Below are positions 45,286 through 56,836 of a stretch of 64,000 nt of DNA, one piece after another. Made by a program: the position numbers and the translations under genes. Under the pieces are notes generated by a model that was not told the origin of the DNA, did not search any database, and saw only the letters and a program-made list of their open reading frames with translations. This DNA is from Nakaseomyces glabratus. Its lineage: Eukaryota > Ascomycota > Saccharomycetes > Saccharomycetales > Saccharomycetaceae. The stretch covers positions 558,001 to 622,000 of the forward strand of contig NC_088954.1 of the NCBI RefSeq assembly GCF_010111755.1. The letters run 5' to 3'. The first letter of the stretch is position 1; each line of letters begins with the position of its first letter.

Positions 45286-46488
45286 ATGATTAGCAAGGGT
45301 ATGGTTCATGAGAGCGGTATCAAGCCGTACTTTGAGCATAAGATACAGGAGACGGAGCTGAAGATCCGGGGGAAGACAGAAAACCTGCGGAGACTGGAAG
45401 CCCAGAGGAATGCGCTTAACGACGAGGTGCGTTTCATCAAGGATGAATTGCGTCTGCTGCAGGAGCCGGGCTCGTACGTTGGTGAGGTCATAAAAGTTGT
45501 CTCTGACAAGAAGGTGCTGGTGAAGGTGCAGCCTGAGGGTAAATATATAGTCGATGTGGCGAAGGATATTAATGTCAAGGACCTGAAGGCCTCTCAGCGT
45601 GTGTGTTTGCGTAGTGATTCCTATATGCTGCACAAGGTGCTGGTCAACAAGGCGGACCCACTAGTCTCGCTGATGATGGTAGAGAAAGTGCCAGACTCAA
45701 CATATGATATGGTCGGTGGTCTTACGAAGCAAATCAAGGAGATCAAGGAAGTCATTGAGCTTCCAGTTAAGCATCCTGAGCTGTTTGAGAGTTTGGGTAT
45801 TGCACAGCCTAAGGGTGTCATCCTATATGGTCCGCCAGGTACTGGTAAGACTTTGTTGGCAAGAGCAGTCGCCCACCACACAGACTGTAAGTTTATCAGA
45901 GTAAGTGGTGCAGAATTAGTGCAGAAGTATATCGGTGAGGGTTCCCGTATGGTCCGTGAACTGTTTGTGATGGCCAGAGAACATGCACCATCCATCATCT
46001 TCATGGATGAAATCGACTCCATAGGTTCCAGTCGTGTTGAAGGTGGTGGTTCCGGTGGTGGTGACTCAGAAGTGCAAAGAACGATGTTAGAGCTACTGAA
46101 TCAACTAGATGGTTTTGAGACTTCCAAGAATATTAAAATCATCATGGCTACAAACAGACTGGATATCCTTGATCCAGCTTTGCTGAGACCCGGTAGAATA
46201 GATAGAAAAATTGAGTTTCCACCACCAACCGTAGCCGCAAGAGCAGAGATTCTACGTATTCACTCCAGAAAAATGAATCTGACCCGTGGTATTAACCTCA
46301 GGAAGATTGCAGAAAAGATGAATGGCTGCTCTGGTGCAGATGTGAAAGGTGTATGTACAGAAGCAGGTATGTATGCTTTGAGAGAGAGAAGGATCCATGT
46401 TACTCAGGAAGATTTTGAGCTTGCCGTCGGTAAAGTCATGAACAAGAACCAAGAGACTGCCATTTCTGAGGCCAAGCTGTTCAAGTGA
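45286..46488 (+). CDS. RPT6: Rpt6, 19S proteasome AAA+ ATPase
   Basis: Rpt6 (Sug1) is one of six ATPases of the proteasome base ring that unfold substrates and open the 20S gate. The 400-aa product (405 in S. cerevisiae) is almost collinear with yeast Rpt6. It has an N-terminal coiled coil (about 15-60), an OB domain (about 63-132) and then the AAA module, with Walker A GPPGTGKT (182-189) and Walker B IIFMDEID (237-244). A Gly/Ser-rich pore-2 loop [15 protein letters not shown] follows, with sensor 1 ATNR and the arginine-finger stretch [10 protein letters not shown]. It ends in AKLFK, the tail that docks near 20S. The N-terminus is a few residues shorter than yeast. It matches YGL048C in order. 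Confidence 0.98.
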   Translation: MISKGMVHESGIKPYFEHKIQETELKIRGKTENLRRLEAQRNALNDEVRFIKDELRLLQEPGSYVGEVIKVVSDKKVLVKVQPEGKYIVDVAKDINVKDLKASQRVCLRSDSYMLHKVLVNKADPLVSLMMVEKVPDSTYDMVGGLTKQIKEIKEVIELPVKHPELFESLGIAQPKGVILYGPPGTGKTLLARAVAHHTDCKFIRVSGAELVQKYIGEGSRMVRELFVMAREHAPSIIFMDEIDSIGSSRVEGGGSGGGDSEVQRTMLELLNQLDGFETSKNIKIIMATNRLDILDPALLRPGRIDRKIEFPPPTVAARAEILRIHSRKMNLTRGINLRKIAEKMNGCSGADVKGVCTEAGMYALRERRIHVTQEDFELAVGKVMNKNQETAISEAKLFK

Positions 46489-47518
46489 TTTCACTAATTT
46501 TATGTGACTCATTATATTCATTGAAACTATTGCATCTGTGCTGCATTAGCACATGCATCGGGGTCAAGTAGAGCATTAAAACCATATTTACAATACTAAT
46601 ATATATAGACCTGTATCTGTATAACCATAACGTGAAAATATATGAAAAAAAATAACATAAAAATATTTCACCCATGAGAGGGGCAGCTTGATAGCAATCT
46701 AGATTTGCTATTGCGTCAGCATTATTCGTATACTCTATTGCTTGTAAGGCTTGCCAATATTGCCTCTCGTTCGATACTCATCTCAAACGAAATCAAGGAC
46801 GCTCGCCTTTGAACTCCCGGACGTTCTTTCAATTCGAAACAATGGCAGTCTCATGTAAACTGGTGTCATAGAGAATAAAGGTCTGGCACCGTTATACCAT
46901 ACAATTTAACGGGTCTCATAGCTATACTTGATTTCTAAGGAAAACAACCCAAGGCTCTGAACCATAGTTCTAATCATTGATCATCAAAAGCGATCAGGAC
47001 ATAGCTGCATAGAACTTACACAGCAAAAGGCAATCAAACAGAAGCAAGTATTCTAGTTTCAGAACCAAGGCGTTATTTTTCCCCCAATTCTGGTGAAAGT
47101 ATCTATACACTGCAGAGCAATTGGCGATTATCGTGTGATTCTTTTACAGTACTCAGAATCGACACTAAACCATAGCAAAATAGCTGCACCACTGAAAGTT
47201 GAAAGAACGGTTCTCAGAACGCGTTTTTGATTCAACTTTCCATAGGAATTGATCAGGAATTTAAACAGCTGAGACGGTGAAATCATTGTGCTCAAACATA
47301 GATTGATCTCAACGGACATTCAATATATTGATCCAAAAGAAGAGTACCGAACCATACTTTTTTTTTTTAAAATCTGAACCATCCTTCTTATTAAGACCTA
47401 TTTGCATTTCCTGTTAAGTTAACTTCTTTAGACATCTGAGCAAGACATAAGCTGCATTTTTTTTCAAAATCATACTTAATTAATAATTAGAAAGATTGAC
47501 ATTAATAAAACTTGCAAC
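46489..47518. other. RPT6-TIF4632 intergenic region
   Basis: 1.03 kb. Just after RPT6 lies a near-perfect palindrome at 46691-46711 (ATAGCAA and TTGCTAT arms, centre TCTAGAT). A T10 run (47358-47367) and further T-runs near 47458-47464 precede TIF4632. No gene seen. Confidence 0.5.
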
Positions 47519-50500
47519 ATGACAGAACAAGAAGCTAACGCTATAAAGAATGAGGGAAGTAATGATTCTATCCAGACTACCAAAATGCAAAATGAAAATC
47601 CTGAACCCAGTAAGGAAGACAATACTAATACTTCTTACACCAATGGTAATGATAAGGTAAACAATGGAGGAAACAACTATAACAACTACAACAATTATAA
47701 TAATAGAAATTCCTACCACAGCAATAATTACTCCAGAAATTATCAACAAAGAAATACTGGAGGGAGGTATAATAACCCAAATAAGTTTAACAATGGGGGG
47801 ACTCGTGTCAATTCCAAAAATGTTAACCAACAAAATAATTATAACAACTACAACGCATCTGGGACCAATAGATACATGAATAACTATAATAAGCACAACA
47901 GAAACCAAAAAGGAACTCCGGGAATAAACCCAGCTGCTGCAATGCAATGGGCCGGCTATTATGGTAATCAAATGTACTATTTCCCACAAGGTATGGCTGC
48001 CATGGGTAACCCAGCTGGTATGGATATGGCTGCTATGATGGCTGCACAACAAGGTATGATGACTTCACCACAACCAGGTGTCACAGCATCTGAAACACCG
48101 TCTCCACCCCCTATAAAGATTGAAATAACAAAGAAGACTGGTGAACACTTAGACCTTGATGAGATTCGTGCACAACATAAGGCAGCAGCGGCAAATAAGG
48201 AAAAATCCCCCTCTGCAAGCATTGAGAATGATGTGGCTGACAAAAAGGAGTCGGAGAAAGAAGGCAGTTCCATTGTAGAATCGAAAGACGAAGAGAAAGA
48301 TAAACAAGAAGTTAATGCTACAAAACCAGAACCTGAACAAAAAGAAGACGCCTCGGAGGTTAGACGTTTGTTTCTTGAACAGGTTAAGCTACGTAAAGCC
48401 GCTATCGAAAAAGCGAAACGTGGAGAAAGTACAGAGGCATCTGAGGCATCTGATTCTACTGATAAAGCTGTAGGGAACAATGAACCTTCTACCGATGAAT
48501 CTGATTCTAATAATAAAGATGCAGAAAATAGTGAAGACCAAGACACATTTTTTGACAGTAAAGACACCATAACTGAGAAAGATAATGAACTAGAATCAGG
48601 ATCCAAGGATTCTTCACCAAGGCCTTTGACTTTTGCAGAAAAGCTAAAATTGAAAAAGAAACAAACAGAGGAACATAAAGAAGAAGACTCTAACAAAGAA
48701 GAACATGAACAAGTTAATATCGACACTACAGAAAATTCTGGCGATAACAATCAGCATGTCAACGAAGTCGAATTGGAATCTAAAGAAAAGAATGAGAGCG
48801 ATGTTCCGATAATAAAGAAAGTTACTTTGGAAGAACCAATCAAAGATACTACAGAAACTGTCGAGGGAGTTACTAACGATGAAGAGAATGTTACTGGACC
48901 GCTTGCCAAGCAGCCAGCTGACATCTTGACCATGACTGAATTTTTGGCAAAGTTAAAAGAAGTTGAACCAGTCGATGACATCTATACCTTCACATACCCA
49001 CCTGAATTTGAGGAACCAGATCCAAAATACAAAAAACAAACGGTTAAATATACATATGGACCAAGCTTTTTACTACAATTCAAAGAAAAAGCTAGAGCCT
49101 TCCCAGATGATCCTTGGCAATTAAGCACCGCAGCTAAAATTGTCATCCCACCAAGTATATCAAAGTCTAAATCAAGAGATTCCAATCGTTTTAACAATGG
49201 TCCATCTGGTCGTATGGGTGAGTTTAGAAACGGATCAATGAGAAATATGGATATGCGTAGCGGTTCTAAGGTTTCATCCAAAAGAAAATCCAAGAGAATG
49301 GATGATAGGAAGTCAACTAGAACATCTTACACATCAAGAAAAGACCGTGAAAGGATGGCTGAAGAAAACAGAAGGGATGAACCTAAGGTGGAAGTGGCTC
49401 CTCTTGTACCAAGTGCTAACAGATGGGTTCCAAAATCCAAACAGAAGAAAGAAACTGAAAAGAAGTTGGCACCAGATGGCACAGAGCTACTAGATAAGGA
49501 AGAGATAGAAAGGAAGATGAAATCCTTGTTGAACAAGTTAACCCTGGAGAAATTTGAACCTATCTCTAACGACATCTTAGCCATGGGTAACCAATCGAAA
49601 TGGGAAACTGAAGGTGAGACCTTGAAGCTAGTCATTGAACAAATTTTCCTCAAAGCTTGTGACGAACCACATTGGTCTTCCATGTATGCACAATTATGTG
49701 GTAAGATTGTGAAGGAATTGGACGCTTCCATTTATGATAATACCAATGAGGGTAAGACTGGTCCAAAGCTGGTTTTGCACTACTTGGTTGCAAGATGCCA
49801 CACCGAGTTTGAAAAAGGTTGGACTGATAAATTACCAACTAAGGAAGATGGTAGCCCATTGGAACCTGAAATGATGTCTGATGAATACTACCAGGCAGCT
49901 GCCGCTAAGAGAAGAGGTTTAGGTCTAGTCAGGTTTATTGGTTTCCTATACCGTTTGAATCTGTTGACTGGAAAAATGATGTTCGAATGTTTCCGTAGAC
50001 TAATGAGGGATCTTACTGGTAACCCATCAGAGGAGATTCTAGAATCTGTTGTCGAACTATTAGAGACTGTTGGTGAACAATTTGAAACCGACAGCTTTAG
50101 AACGGCTAACGCAACGCTTGAAGGCTCTGCATTATTGGATAGTCTATTCCAAATCCTACAAAGCATTATTAATGAAGGCAAGATATCAAGTAGAATTAAA
50201 TTCAAATTGATCGATGTTAAGGAATTGAGAGAATTAAAGCATTGGAATAGCAGTAAGAAGGATGCTGGTCCAAAGACTATACAACAAATTCATGAAGAAG
50301 AAGAGAGGCAACGTATGTTGAAGAGTAATTCTAGACAAAGTTCAAGACGTGTAAATAACAATTCCATGGGTAACCATAATAACAGAGATAGAGGCTTTTA
50401 TAGAAGAGAAAACACCATGAATTCGAGAGACAATTTCCAGTCTACACGCTCTCCATCCACCAGATATAACTCAAAAGATACAAAAGAAGATCAAGCTCCA

Positions 50501-50557
50501 GCTCCGAAAACTACGAACATGTTTAGTGCGCTAATGGATACAGATGAAGAAGAGTAG
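47519..50557 (+). CDS. TIF4632: eIF4G translation initiation scaffold
   Basis: eIF4G bridges cap-binding eIF4E, eIF4A and Pab1 to recruit ribosomes. The 1012-aa product (914 and 952 for the two yeast paralogues) begins with an Asn/Tyr-rich low-complexity RNA-binding region (about 45-125), then a Pab1-binding zone and a long acidic/Lys segment. The eIF4E-binding motif YxxxxL-phi is Tyr513-Leu519 in KYTYGPSFLLQF. An Arg/Ser-rich RNA2-type region (about 545-620) follows. The MIF4G HEAT domain (about 665-900) contains LNKLTLEKFEPISNDI and FIGFLYRLNLLTGKMMFECF. The C-terminus is RS/N-rich and ends in FSALMDTDEEE. Its position after RPT6 equals YGL049C, so I name it TIF4632 rather than TIF4631. Confidence 0.94.
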   Translation: MTEQEANAIKNEGSNDSIQTTKMQNENPEPSKEDNTNTSYTNGNDKVNNGGNNYNNYNNYNNRNSYHSNNYSRNYQQRNTGGRYNNPNKFNNGGTRVNSKNVNQQNNYNNYNASGTNRYMNNYNKHNRNQKGTPGINPAAAMQWAGYYGNQMYYFPQGMAAMGNPAGMDMAAMMAAQQGMMTSPQPGVTASETPSPPPIKIEITKKTGEHLDLDEIRAQHKAAAANKEKSPSASIENDVADKKESEKEGSSIVESKDEEKDKQEVNATKPEPEQKEDASEVRRLFLEQVKLRKAAIEKAKRGESTEASEASDSTDKAVGNNEPSTDESDSNNKDAENSEDQDTFFDSKDTITEKDNELESGSKDSSPRPLTFAEKLKLKKKQTEEHKEEDSNKEEHEQVNIDTTENSGDNNQHVNEVELESKEKNESDVPIIKKVTLEEPIKDTTETVEGVTNDEENVTGPLAKQPADILTMTEFLAKLKEVEPVDDIYTFTYPPEFEEPDPKYKKQTVKYTYGPSFLLQFKEKARAFPDDPWQLSTAAKIVIPPSISKSKSRDSNRFNNGPSGRMGEFRNGSMRNMDMRSGSKVSSKRKSKRMDDRKSTRTSYTSRKDRERMAEENRRDEPKVEVAPLVPSANRWVPKSKQKKETEKKLAPDGTELLDKEEIERKMKSLLNKLTLEKFEPISNDILAMGNQSKWETEGETLKLVIEQIFLKACDEPHWSSMYAQLCGKIVKELDASIYDNTNEGKTGPKLVLHYLVARCHTEFEKGWTDKLPTKEDGSPLEPEMMSDEYYQAAAAKRRGLGLVRFIGFLYRLNLLTGKMMFECFRRLMRDLTGNPSEEILESVVELLETVGEQFETDSFRTANATLEGSALLDSLFQILQSIINEGKISSRIKFKLIDVKELRELKHWNSSKKDAGPKTIQQIHEEEERQRMLKSNSRQSSRRVNNNSMGNHNNRDRGFYRRENTMNSRDNFQSTRSPSTRYNSKDTKEDQAPAPKTTNMFSALMDTDEEE

Positions 50558-50803
50558 TTATATTGGAATGTCAATCTTCTTACTATATTCACCGCTTTTA
50601 AGACTACCTACCTTTGCATTTTATTCTTGTACGATATATATATATATTTATATGTATGCCTTTTATGTTAATGCTAGCCTCATATTGAGGATCAACATTA
50701 TAAACACGATATCATTATTTGAATACTCAATGCCATAACACCCATTAGGAAATTAGATATTACTTCTCAAGGTTGGTTAAATTCTACCAAATATCATATA
50801 CAG

Positions 50804-51613
50804 TCATTTGCCTATCTGCTTCTGTTGAAGAAGACGTTGTTTCTCAAGTCCCTCTCTTCTTTTCCTTTCACGGCGCTCCTCTTTTGTCTCCTCTTTCACT
50901 TGTGTATTTACATCTTTTGGTGATTCAACTATCTCAGATTTTATCTTGGCAAACAAGACTGTCATTTTCTTTTCGTTTTCAATAAATTTTGCCTTTGTGA
51001 TTCTATCAAGAACAGTAATGTAGGAGGGATCAACAATTAACGCCAGATGGCCATTTTCCTTAACGTATCCAATTGGAACATCAAGCTTTATATTTATTCT
51101 AATCGCAACAATAAAATTTGAGCCAATACCACTTTCTCTAAAGCCACACGCCATTGCAGTGTTATAAAGTTTTGATGCACTTTCAAAATCACGACATTTC
51201 ACATGCAATATGAAGGGCTCGTATTTGTATAGGATCATACTGGAACTGCCATCATCGTTGATGTCCTTTGTATTAGAAGCATCTATGACCCAGTTAAGAT
51301 TCTTGGAAGCAGTAGTTCTGTCAAACCAATTATCAATATCCTTGAACTCATGACTTACAAAGAGCCAAACACCTCCGTCACCTTTACCACCAACTTTTAC
51401 ATCTCCGTTAATAGCTTTTTGACCTTCAATAAATACACTGATTCTACCTGAACAAGATGAAGTTGTAACCATATCAGGTGAACTATTTATTAGATCGATT
51501 ATTGGTAAACATAACACATCTATAGTGCCTTTGGGTGACAGATCAAGCTGATCTGAGTTTATTTCCTGCAGGATCGCTAACTTCTTCTGGTCAAAGGCAT
51601 TCTGTTTAGACAT
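50804..51613 (-). CDS. TYW3: Tyw3, wybutosine-synthesis methyltransferase
   Basis: Tyw3 N-methylates the tricyclic base at position 37 of tRNA-Phe with S-adenosylmethionine, the third step towards wybutosine. The 269-aa product (273 in S. cerevisiae) contains the family core: FDQKKLAILQEINSDQLDLSPKG near the N-terminus, then the conserved TTSSCSGRISVF (about 51-62). GGKGDGGVWLFVSHE (about 76-90) is followed by LKVEPFILHV-like YKEPFI region (YKYEPFILHVKC), ACGFRESGIG and a Lys/Arg/Glu coiled tail. It converges with TIF4632 and precedes the tRNA-Arg gene, closing the YGL040-YGL050-like block. Confidence 0.93.
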   Translation of the reverse strand: MSKQNAFDQKKLAILQEINSDQLDLSPKGTIDVLCLPIIDLINSSPDMVTTSSCSGRISVFIEGQKAINGDVKVGGKGDGGVWLFVSHEFKDIDNWFDRTTASKNLNWVIDASNTKDINDDGSSSMILYKYEPFILHVKCRDFESASKLYNTAMACGFRESGIGSNFIVAIRINIKLDVPIGYVKENGHLALIVDPSYITVLDRITKAKFIENEKKMTVLFAKIKSEIVESPKDVNTQVKEETKEERRERKRREGLEKQRLLQQKQIGK

Positions 51614-51951
51614 CTTTCAGTATTTTAAACCTGCAGTAACCCTGTAGTCAAATTTTTAAGCAACAATAAACGTACTAGCTCAATAAAATATCCAATATTT
51701 TACAATTCTGACTAGCCTCTAATCAATAAATATTTGCAAATACGAGCCCAGAAACTTCCCGTCTGCACAATTTTTTAAAGAACAGTAAAACTGCTTTCGA
51801 GATCACAATGCTATTCAGATAAACTCTAATTCCTACAAGCAATTGTTCCTGCATCATGCTCTGTATTCAACTTTTGCACTATTAGTGCTGATATGGGCAA
51901 TGCTCATCGCATATTTTCAAAAAAAAATTTGAAGAAGTTTAAAAAAAAAAG
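51614..51951. promoter_or_regulatory. TYW3 upstream region with a PAC-like box
   Basis: 338 bp between TYW3 and the 3' end of the tRNA-Arg gene. GCTCATCGC (51902-51910) is a PAC core with an A-rich RRPE-like stretch beside it (51921-51932), about 290 bp from the TYW3 ATG. The T/A runs at 51941-51950 include the tRNA terminator (minus strand). Confidence 0.5.
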
Positions 51952-52023
51952 CACTCACGATGGGGGTCGAACCCATAATCTTCTGATTAGAAGTCAGACG
52001 CGTTGCCATTACGCCACGCGAGC
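51952..52023 (-). tRNA. tRNA-Arg (anticodon UCU)
   Basis: 72 nt on the minus strand. Acceptor GCTCGCG pairs with CGTGAGT (two G-U pairs), the anticodon stem TCTGA/TCAGA encloses CTTCTAA with TCT, and GGGTTCGACCCCC is the TPsiC arm. It matches the S. cerevisiae tRNA-Arg(UCU) as I remember it. A run of T on the minus strand (51941-51950) terminates it. It lies at the break between TYW3 and the MET17 block. Confidence 0.97.
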
Positions 52024-52769
52024 TTAGTAATTAATATAATAAAACATATAGGTACTAGAAACATATCTAGCAGGTCCTCTAAAAAAAAGAAATGTGAAAA
52101 ATGCACTGGGAACAATGCAGCTAACTCATATTTAGTGCCAAACACAAAACTTGAGTATTTAGCAAAAATGGCAAATATACCAAGAATTCTACATAAATTG
52201 TTAAATATGATCTAAAAATACCACATATCGACCCTAAATTCCCATAGCGGTGACACATTTAGTTTTACGTATAGACCTTGGTTAGTAAAGTCCGGAGTTC
52301 TTCCACTGGGGGAATTTCCATTTGACAGCAATTTAGATTGGCAAAGAAATTATTAGAAGCCAAGCACATTTAACTTGCGTTGGAAATGTTCCTCACTCTC
52401 GGAGTTTTTACGTAGAAACTCGGACTACCCAAATTGGAATTTTTAGGTTTAGGTAATATTTAGCTTGACTTGCCAATGTTATCTATTGGCAGAATTATAA
52501 CTTGAGAGAGTCTATACTATTAACAAAATTTATATGAGTACTTACATCCTAGAATCAAATACTTAGCAAAACAGTATTGCTAATATCAGTCTCGAGTGTT
52601 GGACTCTGAATTTTTGGAAACGTATAAATAGGCGTCGAGGTTCAGGAATTTTCCATTACAATCCATATTCCATTATAAACTCTTTCTCTCTCTCACATTA
52701 TATATTTTTATATATATTTATTTTAATTCTTATAACATAACAAGAAATCAAGGAAAGCTACTAAGAGTC
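52024..52769. promoter_or_regulatory. Upstream region of the secreted orphan
   Basis: 746 bp. A near-perfect 20-bp palindrome (GAGTTTTTAC, then GTAGAAACTC) lies near 52411-52430. AGTCCGGAGTT near 52290 is roughly inverted as AACTCGGACT near 52425. A pyrimidine tract (CTCTTTCTCTCTCTC) is followed by TATATATTTATTTT just before the gene, and TATAAATA occurs at 52624-52631. These suggest a strong, regulated Pol II promoter. Confidence 0.5.
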
Positions 52770-53813
52770 ATGAAAGTTTCTAATATCAACTCCGTTTTAT
52801 TTCTCGCTTCTCAGTTGGCTTCTGCCGCTGGCGGTGAGATTGTCACTGTGACTGAGACATCTACAGTCTGCTCCACCAAGACCCTAACAGTGCCAATGAC
52901 TGTCACAGTCACGCCAAAGCCGGCGCCTCCTGTGCGTCCTTCCAAAGTCGCGAAGCTCGCCAATGAGATGAACTTCATCTTCAACATGGCTGGTGCCATC
53001 AAGTCGTGTCTGCCTGACTCTGGCATAACTGTGCCACCCAGCTGGGCGCGCGTGCAATGCACATTCTATGTGTTCAACCTGATGCTTTCCCTAACCATTA
53101 ACATCATTGGTGGTAAGGACCACCACGAGTTTTGGAAGAAAAGGCAACAGCAATGGAGGGAGTGGGAGGAGAAGTACTGGCAAGAAGCGGGCGACGGCGA
53201 AGACGAGGGCGATTGCTCTGATGAGGAAGAGAGCTCCACTGACCCTCACGGGAATGCGGTGGCCACCAACGACAACGCTTTGCTATCTTTCAAGACCACG
53301 AAGATGCTCATGGACAAGCTCGGTGTGCAGGTGTACCCTTACATGAACGAAACCACTTTGCAAGAGTGTGTGCACTACAAGTTTGTCAAGGACCGCTACA
53401 AGGACTTACTGGGCCAGGACCTGGTCGAAGGCACCGTGTGCTTGTCTCAGCATGGATTAGCAACTTTTGTGAAGTTGCCAGACAACAGTGCAGAAGACAC
53501 AGAGGACGGCAAAGACAGCGGTACTGGTGCTACGGGTGGTGAACTCTTGGACTACCAAAGCTTCATGAACAAGTTGCGGCCACAGATGTACGTGAAGAAG
53601 TTCGACAAGTACCTGCACAACATCAAGCAGGCCAAGTTCATGACCACCTGGCAGCTCATCAACTTCAAGCAGTACTCCAAGGACATCATGCGCGAGCTCG
53701 CCTATGTGACGGACCAGCTGCGGGACCCCGACCACAAACACATCTCCTTCGAGCTCAAAAACAAGGAGGACCCAGCGGATCTCACACCAATGATGAGTTT
53801 CAACATATTGTGA
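52770..53813 (+). CDS. Secreted protein of unknown family
   Basis: I do not recognise this 347-aa protein, and S. cerevisiae has no gene between its MET17 and the neighbours. It starts with a signal peptide (MKVSNINSVLFLASQLASA), then a Thr/Val segment (GGEIVTVTETSTVC and VPMTVTVTPKPAPP) of the type used in fungal wall proteins. The rest is not Thr-rich. It is a folded-looking domain with a hydrophobic stretch (about 88-114, VQCTFYVFNLMLSLTINIIGG), a Trp-rich helix (FWKKRQQQWREWEEKYW, about 117-133) and an acidic loop (GDGEDEGDCSDEEESS). Six Cys are visible (STVC, KSC, VQC, GDC, QEC, TVC). There is no GPI tail. G+C is high (37/60 at 53161-53220) and codon choice biased, which suggests strong expression or foreign origin. 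Confidence 0.75.
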   Translation: MKVSNINSVLFLASQLASAAGGEIVTVTETSTVCSTKTLTVPMTVTVTPKPAPPVRPSKVAKLANEMNFIFNMAGAIKSCLPDSGITVPPSWARVQCTFYVFNLMLSLTINIIGGKDHHEFWKKRQQQWREWEEKYWQEAGDGEDEGDCSDEEESSTDPHGNAVATNDNALLSFKTTKMLMDKLGVQVYPYMNETTLQECVHYKFVKDRYKDLLGQDLVEGTVCLSQHGLATFVKLPDNSAEDTEDGKDSGTGATGGELLDYQSFMNKLRPQMYVKKFDKYLHNIKQAKFMTTWQLINFKQYSKDIMRELAYVTDQLRDPDHKHISFELKNKEDPADLTPMMSFNIL

Positions 53814-54227
53814 AGAACACGGACTTAAATGCAAGGACTCTATGTATGGGGGGGGTTACTTATACTCTTTTACTACATGTACTTTGATAATACTATATAA
53901 AATATAAAAACGTTACTATGCAACCAGCGTCTACAAAAACACCATGTGACTTTCACGTAGGTAAATATAGAAATATATACCACATATACACCCATACACC
54001 CATACACCTATACACCACAAAGTAAAACGTACAGTCGAGGAGGAAGACCACACTGTAGAGCAAATACAACGTGACTCGCTGTGGAGCAGCCAAGGGAAGG
54101 GGAACTGCACGCTCGATAGCGCTCGGGACGACCAAAAAGAAAGTGTGACAAGGTGCAGCCACCACAGTTAGCCATATCCCGTGTCCCCCCCCGGTGGGTT
54201 AGGGGTTCCCTGGGAGAGCAGAACAGG

Positions 54228-54249
54228 GACTGTGGAAAAGAGTCACATG
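54228..54249 (+). promoter_or_regulatory. Met31/32-like and Cbf1 pair upstream of MET17
   Basis: GACTGTGG (54228-54235 region) resembles the Met31/32 site, and GTCACATG (54242-54249) is a Cbf1 E-box-type site (RTCACRTG) a few bases later. Both factors recruit Met4 to sulfur genes. About 455 bp before the ATG. Confidence 0.55.
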
Positions 54250-54555
54250 TCTCCTAGCCCCTCCTGGCCTCCCCTTCACTTCCTGGATCCCAGGTCACGT
54301 TCACCAACTCCCACAATATAGAGACTACACACTATACACTATACACTATACACTGCACACTGCACACAACAAATGGCTGACATGCCCCGGTCAGGATCAC
54401 ATAGCCCTCAGGAACCGAGACGAGACTGTGCTAGGAATGGCACTTGGATATGTACCAATTCCCTGTGTGGTGTCGCTATACCCAGCTACACCCACACTAT
54501 TGGGCACAATTCCTTCGAGCACCAGGTCCCTTCCCTTTCCCACCGGGGTTCATAA

Positions 54556-56031
<1,476 letters not shown>

Positions 56032-56328
56032 GTATAGTAAAAGCACATACCAAGCATGCAAATATGTATGCCAATGTAAACCTTCCACAGAAGCACACAT
56101 GCACTCTAATACACTGTCTCTAAGAATCATATTTTTGAACAATGTATTAGAAAGAGTTACGGATATTTGAGATGTTCTTAATTCTATGTAGTATTTGTCA
56201 TTTACCATTTCTGTTTTAATTGTTATGTATATTTTTTCATTGTAAGTATAAATTCTAATATCGTATCATTTTTAATATAAGCTACATCATTCAGACGTTA
56301 TATCGTTTTTGAATATAGGGAAGAAAGG

Positions 56329-56359
<31 letters not shown>

Positions 56360-56836
56360 TCGATGGACTAACCTAGTCAATCATGCTTACATAAGAAAGT
56401 TAGTTTTTGAGTTAAGTCCAGGAATATTAATTAATTGCCCAATAAAATTAGGTTAACAGAAATAAATAAGTTTGTTCATATAGACAATATATACTATTAT
56501 CTTGATCCCAAATTGCAAATTCTAAGAATAAAATATCAATCAGGGTATATTAGTATTGGGAATGAAATAAATACAGTTTTCGATTATGTCTAGCTCGATG
56601 CATGCGGTCTTGAAACCAAACTAGGATGATAAATACAGCGGAAGTAAAAAGGTGACAAATTACTTTAATGGAAAATGAAATGAAAAAACAATAATAAATA
56701 AATAAAGGTAGTCAAATCATGGCATACTAATAAAGTTTACCAATTGGTCCCACATTTGTTTTAAACAAAAAAAGACAAGACGAGTTGCTAAAATGTCTTT
56801 ATTAGAAGTCCCATTTAATCAATTTTTTTCGTTTGC
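56032..56836. other. MET17-ACO1 convergent intergenic region
   Basis: 805 bp between convergent stops, AT-rich, with the CA microsatellite listed separately. No gene is seen; more DNA than two terminators need. Confidence 0.5.
56331..56360 (+). repeat. CA dinucleotide microsatellite
   Basis: An uninterrupted (CA) run from about 56331 to 56348, then ATATA and a further CACACAC. Likely length-variable between isolates. Confidence 0.9.
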
